Both the position numbers and the translations under genes were made by a program. The notes under the pieces were generated by a model. That model did not search any database. It was not told where the DNA came from and worked only from the letters and a program-made list of their open reading frames with translations. Below, piece by piece: positions 5,398-7,058 of a DNA stretch of 7,058 nt; within the stretch, counting starts at the first letter, position 1; each line of letters opens with the position of its first letter. The stretch comes from an uncultured Prevotella sp. (GTDB lineage: Bacteria > Bacteroidota > Bacteroidia > Bacteroidales > Bacteroidaceae): positions 1 through 7,058 of the forward strand of contig URYG01000167.1 in the NCBI GenBank assembly GCA_900551985.1, given 5' to 3'.

Positions 5398-6306
5398 ATG
5401 AAGAAATTACTCATAGCATTGTGTTTGTTACCATTGGCAGTAATGGGACAAGAAATTAAGTTCGACACCCAGGATTACAAATCCGTGGGAGTTTACGATA
5501 GATGGGAGCATTCCCCATTCCGCACAGGAGAACTGGAAGGCAACTGCAAGGTCGTGGATAATCCCGACCTCACCAACAATCCTAACAAGAAGGTGCTGGG
5601 CTTCCAGCGTTCACGCCTGGCTTCCAACATCTTCGGTGCAAGAATTGATCTGAAGAAGCCGATTGCACTCGGTCCTTCCGGAAAAGTGGTTCACGTACTG
5701 ATTAACCGTCCGATGGAAGGAAGAGTGATGCTGGTAGGTCTCGGAAAGAGAAGAGACAGAGCCGGACAGTCGCAGGAAGTAGAGCAGTTCTGGATTAAAT
5801 CAACCACTCCGGTTCCTGCCGGACAGTGGGCTGACGCCGTGTTCCCTATCAAGAGTGCAGAGGGTGTGGATATCTACAGTCTGGTGGTGGTTCCTCACGC
5901 AGAGTCTCCTCACGAGATGAAGGAGGATGCCCTGGTCTATATCGATGACATCAATATCCACCTGACCAACGCTCCACGCATCACCTTACTGAAGAGTGAA
6001 GGTGCAGCCAAGAAGAAGGCTCACAGCGAGTTTGTATCTGTAACCGAGGCCAACCGCAATGGTATGGTAACCGCGGCTGATGGAACTACCCTCAACAACC
6101 ACAAGGTGGCATACGGCAAGGACTTCAAGGTGAAGATGGTTCCTGCACCAGGATTTACCTATGGCGACTTTACCATCACCCATGGAGATAAGGTAGAATC
6201 ACTCAAGAAGACAGTTATCGCCAAGGATGGCACCTACACTATTCCAGCCAAATGGATGGATGGCAACGTAACCATCGAGTGCATCTTTATTTCTACAAGT
6301 AAATAA
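5398..6306 (+). CDS. Secreted two-domain protein of unknown function, probable carbohydrate-binding partner of the fucosidase
   Basis: A 302-residue exported protein. Residues 1-17 are a signal peptide (MKK, leucine-rich core, AVMG before Q18); there is no lipobox, since Cys9 lies inside the core. Domain one (about 19-189) has WEHSPFRTGELEGN (36-49), VLGFQRSR (66-73), the strand VVHVLINRP, GRVMLVGLGKRRD (108-120), EQFWIKS, WADAVFP, DIYSLVVVPHAESPH, and ends in VYIDDINIHL. The closing 'YIDDI' strand is usual for jelly-roll sandwich modules of the galactose-binding type. A Lys/Ala-rich linker (about 199-210) leads to a second beta-rich domain (213-302). No catalytic motif is visible. It starts 22 bp after the fucosidase with no good promoter between, so it is co-transcribed and likely acts in the periplasm or at the surface on the same glycan. 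Sugar binding is an inference; the family's function is unknown to me. Confidence 0.8.
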   Translation: MKKLLIALCLLPLAVMGQEIKFDTQDYKSVGVYDRWEHSPFRTGELEGNCKVVDNPDLTNNPNKKVLGFQRSRLASNIFGARIDLKKPIALGPSGKVVHVLINRPMEGRVMLVGLGKRRDRAGQSQEVEQFWIKSTTPVPAGQWADAVFPIKSAEGVDIYSLVVVPHAESPHEMKEDALVYIDDINIHLTNAPRITLLKSEGAAKKKAHSEFVSVTEANRNGMVTAADGTTLNNHKVAYGKDFKVKMVPAPGFTYGDFTITHGDKVESLKKTVIAKDGTYTIPAKWMDGNVTIECIFISTSK

Positions 6307-6326
6307 GAATCGGATATATTCATAAT

Positions 6327-6373
6327 AAAAAAGGCAGCTTGGAATCTCTTATGAAATTCCAAGCTGCTTTTTT
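6327..6373. terminator. Bidirectional intrinsic terminator between convergent genes
   Basis: The arms GCAGCTTGGAAT (6334-6345) and ATTCCAAGCTGC (6356-6367) pair perfectly over 12 bp with a 10-nt loop. The stem is preceded by six A (6327-6332) and followed by six T (6368-6373), so it gives a U tail in both directions. It should end both the plus-strand fucosidase operon and the minus-strand transporter gene. Confidence 0.9.
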
Positions 6374-6404
6374 ATATTTCAAATATTTCAGTTTTCTCTT
6401 ACAT

Positions 6405-7013
6405 CTACCACTTCAGTTTTCCGTATTTCTCCTTATACCATATCTGCCAGCCATTCACCAGGTTCTGCCAAACCACATAGGCTCCTGGAGCTACGGCTGC
6501 TAGCGGGTTCAGGAAGGTAAGGGTGAGCCAGATGCCCACGATGGTATTCTTCTGTCCCAAAGCCTGACCGGCACTGATACTCGCATCATAATGTCTGCCC
6601 ACCGCCTTACCGATAGCAAACTGGATAATGCACACAAAGAGCGGAACAATGAGCAGAAGGGCTAAAATCCATCCAGAAACCTCAGCATGGAGAATATTGC
6701 GAACCGTCTCTCCCATCAGAATCGTGAGATTGAAACACCACATATAGAAGCCCAGATCCTTCACGCTCTTCACCTTATCCACCCACTTAGGCAGGAACTT
6801 ACGGCTCAGCAGGGCAAGCAGCAGGGGCACCACCAAGACGGTGGTTACATTCCTGAACACCATCGCACTCATCATCAGGAACGAAACATCCGCCCCTTTC
6901 TCCACCATCGGGAAAAGACTCGGAATAATCACCATCGTGAATACATTCGCTATCACCGTATAAGTAGTCAGCGAACCGATACTTCCGCCCAATTTCTCCG
7001 TTACCACCGCCAC
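6405..7013 (-). CDS. BASS/SBF-like family transporter (bile acid:sodium symporter type), N-terminus missing
   Basis: The C-terminal 202 residues of a membrane transporter of the bile acid:sodium symporter superfamily, whose full members have about 300-330 residues and 8-10 membrane helices. Visible here are VVTEKLGGSIGSLTTYT (3-19), helices near 17-37, 45-70, 87-105, 114-135 and 160-185, and the signature SAGQALGQKNT (147-157) followed by FLNPLAAVAPGAYVVWQN (167-184), which I recognise from the Bacteroidota members. The substrate is unknown; organic anions are the usual cargo of the superfamily. The 7011-7013 codon is GTG, probably an inner valine, not a true start. Upstream codons stay open (GNPAA and beyond) until TAA at 7058-7056, so the missing N-terminal half implies a frame loss or sequence error near the edge. 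It converges on the fucosidase operon and ends in TAG shortly after the shared terminator. Confidence 0.82.
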   Translation of the reverse strand: MAVVTEKLGGSIGSLTTYTVIANVFTMVIIPSLFPMVEKGADVSFLMMSAMVFRNVTTVLVVPLLLALLSRKFLPKWVDKVKSVKDLGFYMWCFNLTILMGETVRNILHAEVSGWILALLLIVPLFVCIIQFAIGKAVGRHYDASISAGQALGQKNTIVGIWLTLTFLNPLAAVAPGAYVVWQNLVNGWQIWYKEKYGKLKW

Positions 7014-7058
7014 GGCTGCCGGATTGCCTAGGGCAGTCTGCTTGCAGGGGATTCTTTA

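Noticed and set aside
6346..6355. Small RNA or riboswitch in the 3858-6306 operon tail
   Set aside because: The only structure there is a simple stem with A and T tails, fully explained as a bidirectional terminator.

Overview
The window looks like chromosomal DNA of a gut-type Bacteroidota, most likely the Prevotella/Segatella group. This rests on three things. Promoters have the Bacteroidota form TTTG-N19-TAnnTTTG with no clear Shine-Dalgarno sites. The protein families fit (YfhO membrane protein, OMP_b-brl/PorT-like barrel, LuxS, secreted GH29 fucosidase). The protein sequences also have a Prevotella-like style. The genus is an inference; no marker gene is present.

Layout, left to right. 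On the minus strand, 7-1299 encodes the N-terminal half of a YfhO-family multi-pass membrane protein; its frame is lost about 24 bases from the window edge. A 200-bp divergent region follows, with a very good promoter for yfhO, a 14-bp perfect palindrome at its start site, three ATAGGG half-sites, and a promoter with a good -7 box but weak -33 for the next gene. 1501-2178 (+) is a small outer-membrane beta-barrel protein ended by a strong intrinsic terminator. Next come mtnN (2313-3011, +) and luxS (3180-3665, +), the two enzymes that turn S-adenosylhomocysteine into homocysteine plus the AI-2 precursor DPD. The 168 bp between them is filled with 7-bp and 45-bp repeats that form a long inverted repeat ending exactly on the luxS start codon. 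A perfect 13-bp stem terminator closes this unit.

A consensus promoter with flanking 9-bp inverted half-sites then drives a two-gene unit: a secreted GH29 alpha-L-fucosidase with a C-terminal F5/8-type domain (3858-5375) and, 22 bp later, a secreted two-domain protein of unknown function (5398-6306) that looks like a carbohydrate-binding accessory. A bidirectional terminator separates it from a convergent minus-strand gene (6405-7013) for a BASS/SBF-like bile acid:sodium symporter-type transporter lacking its N-terminal part.

Most of the window is ordinary core and glycan-degradation content; there is no mobile element, CRISPR array or RNA gene that I can see. The least explained items are the repeat leader of luxS, the fucosidase partner protein, and the symmetric sites around promoters. 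Both terminal genes lose their frame close to the window ends, which suggests that the window is an assembled contig with unreliable ends rather than a region with two real pseudogenes.
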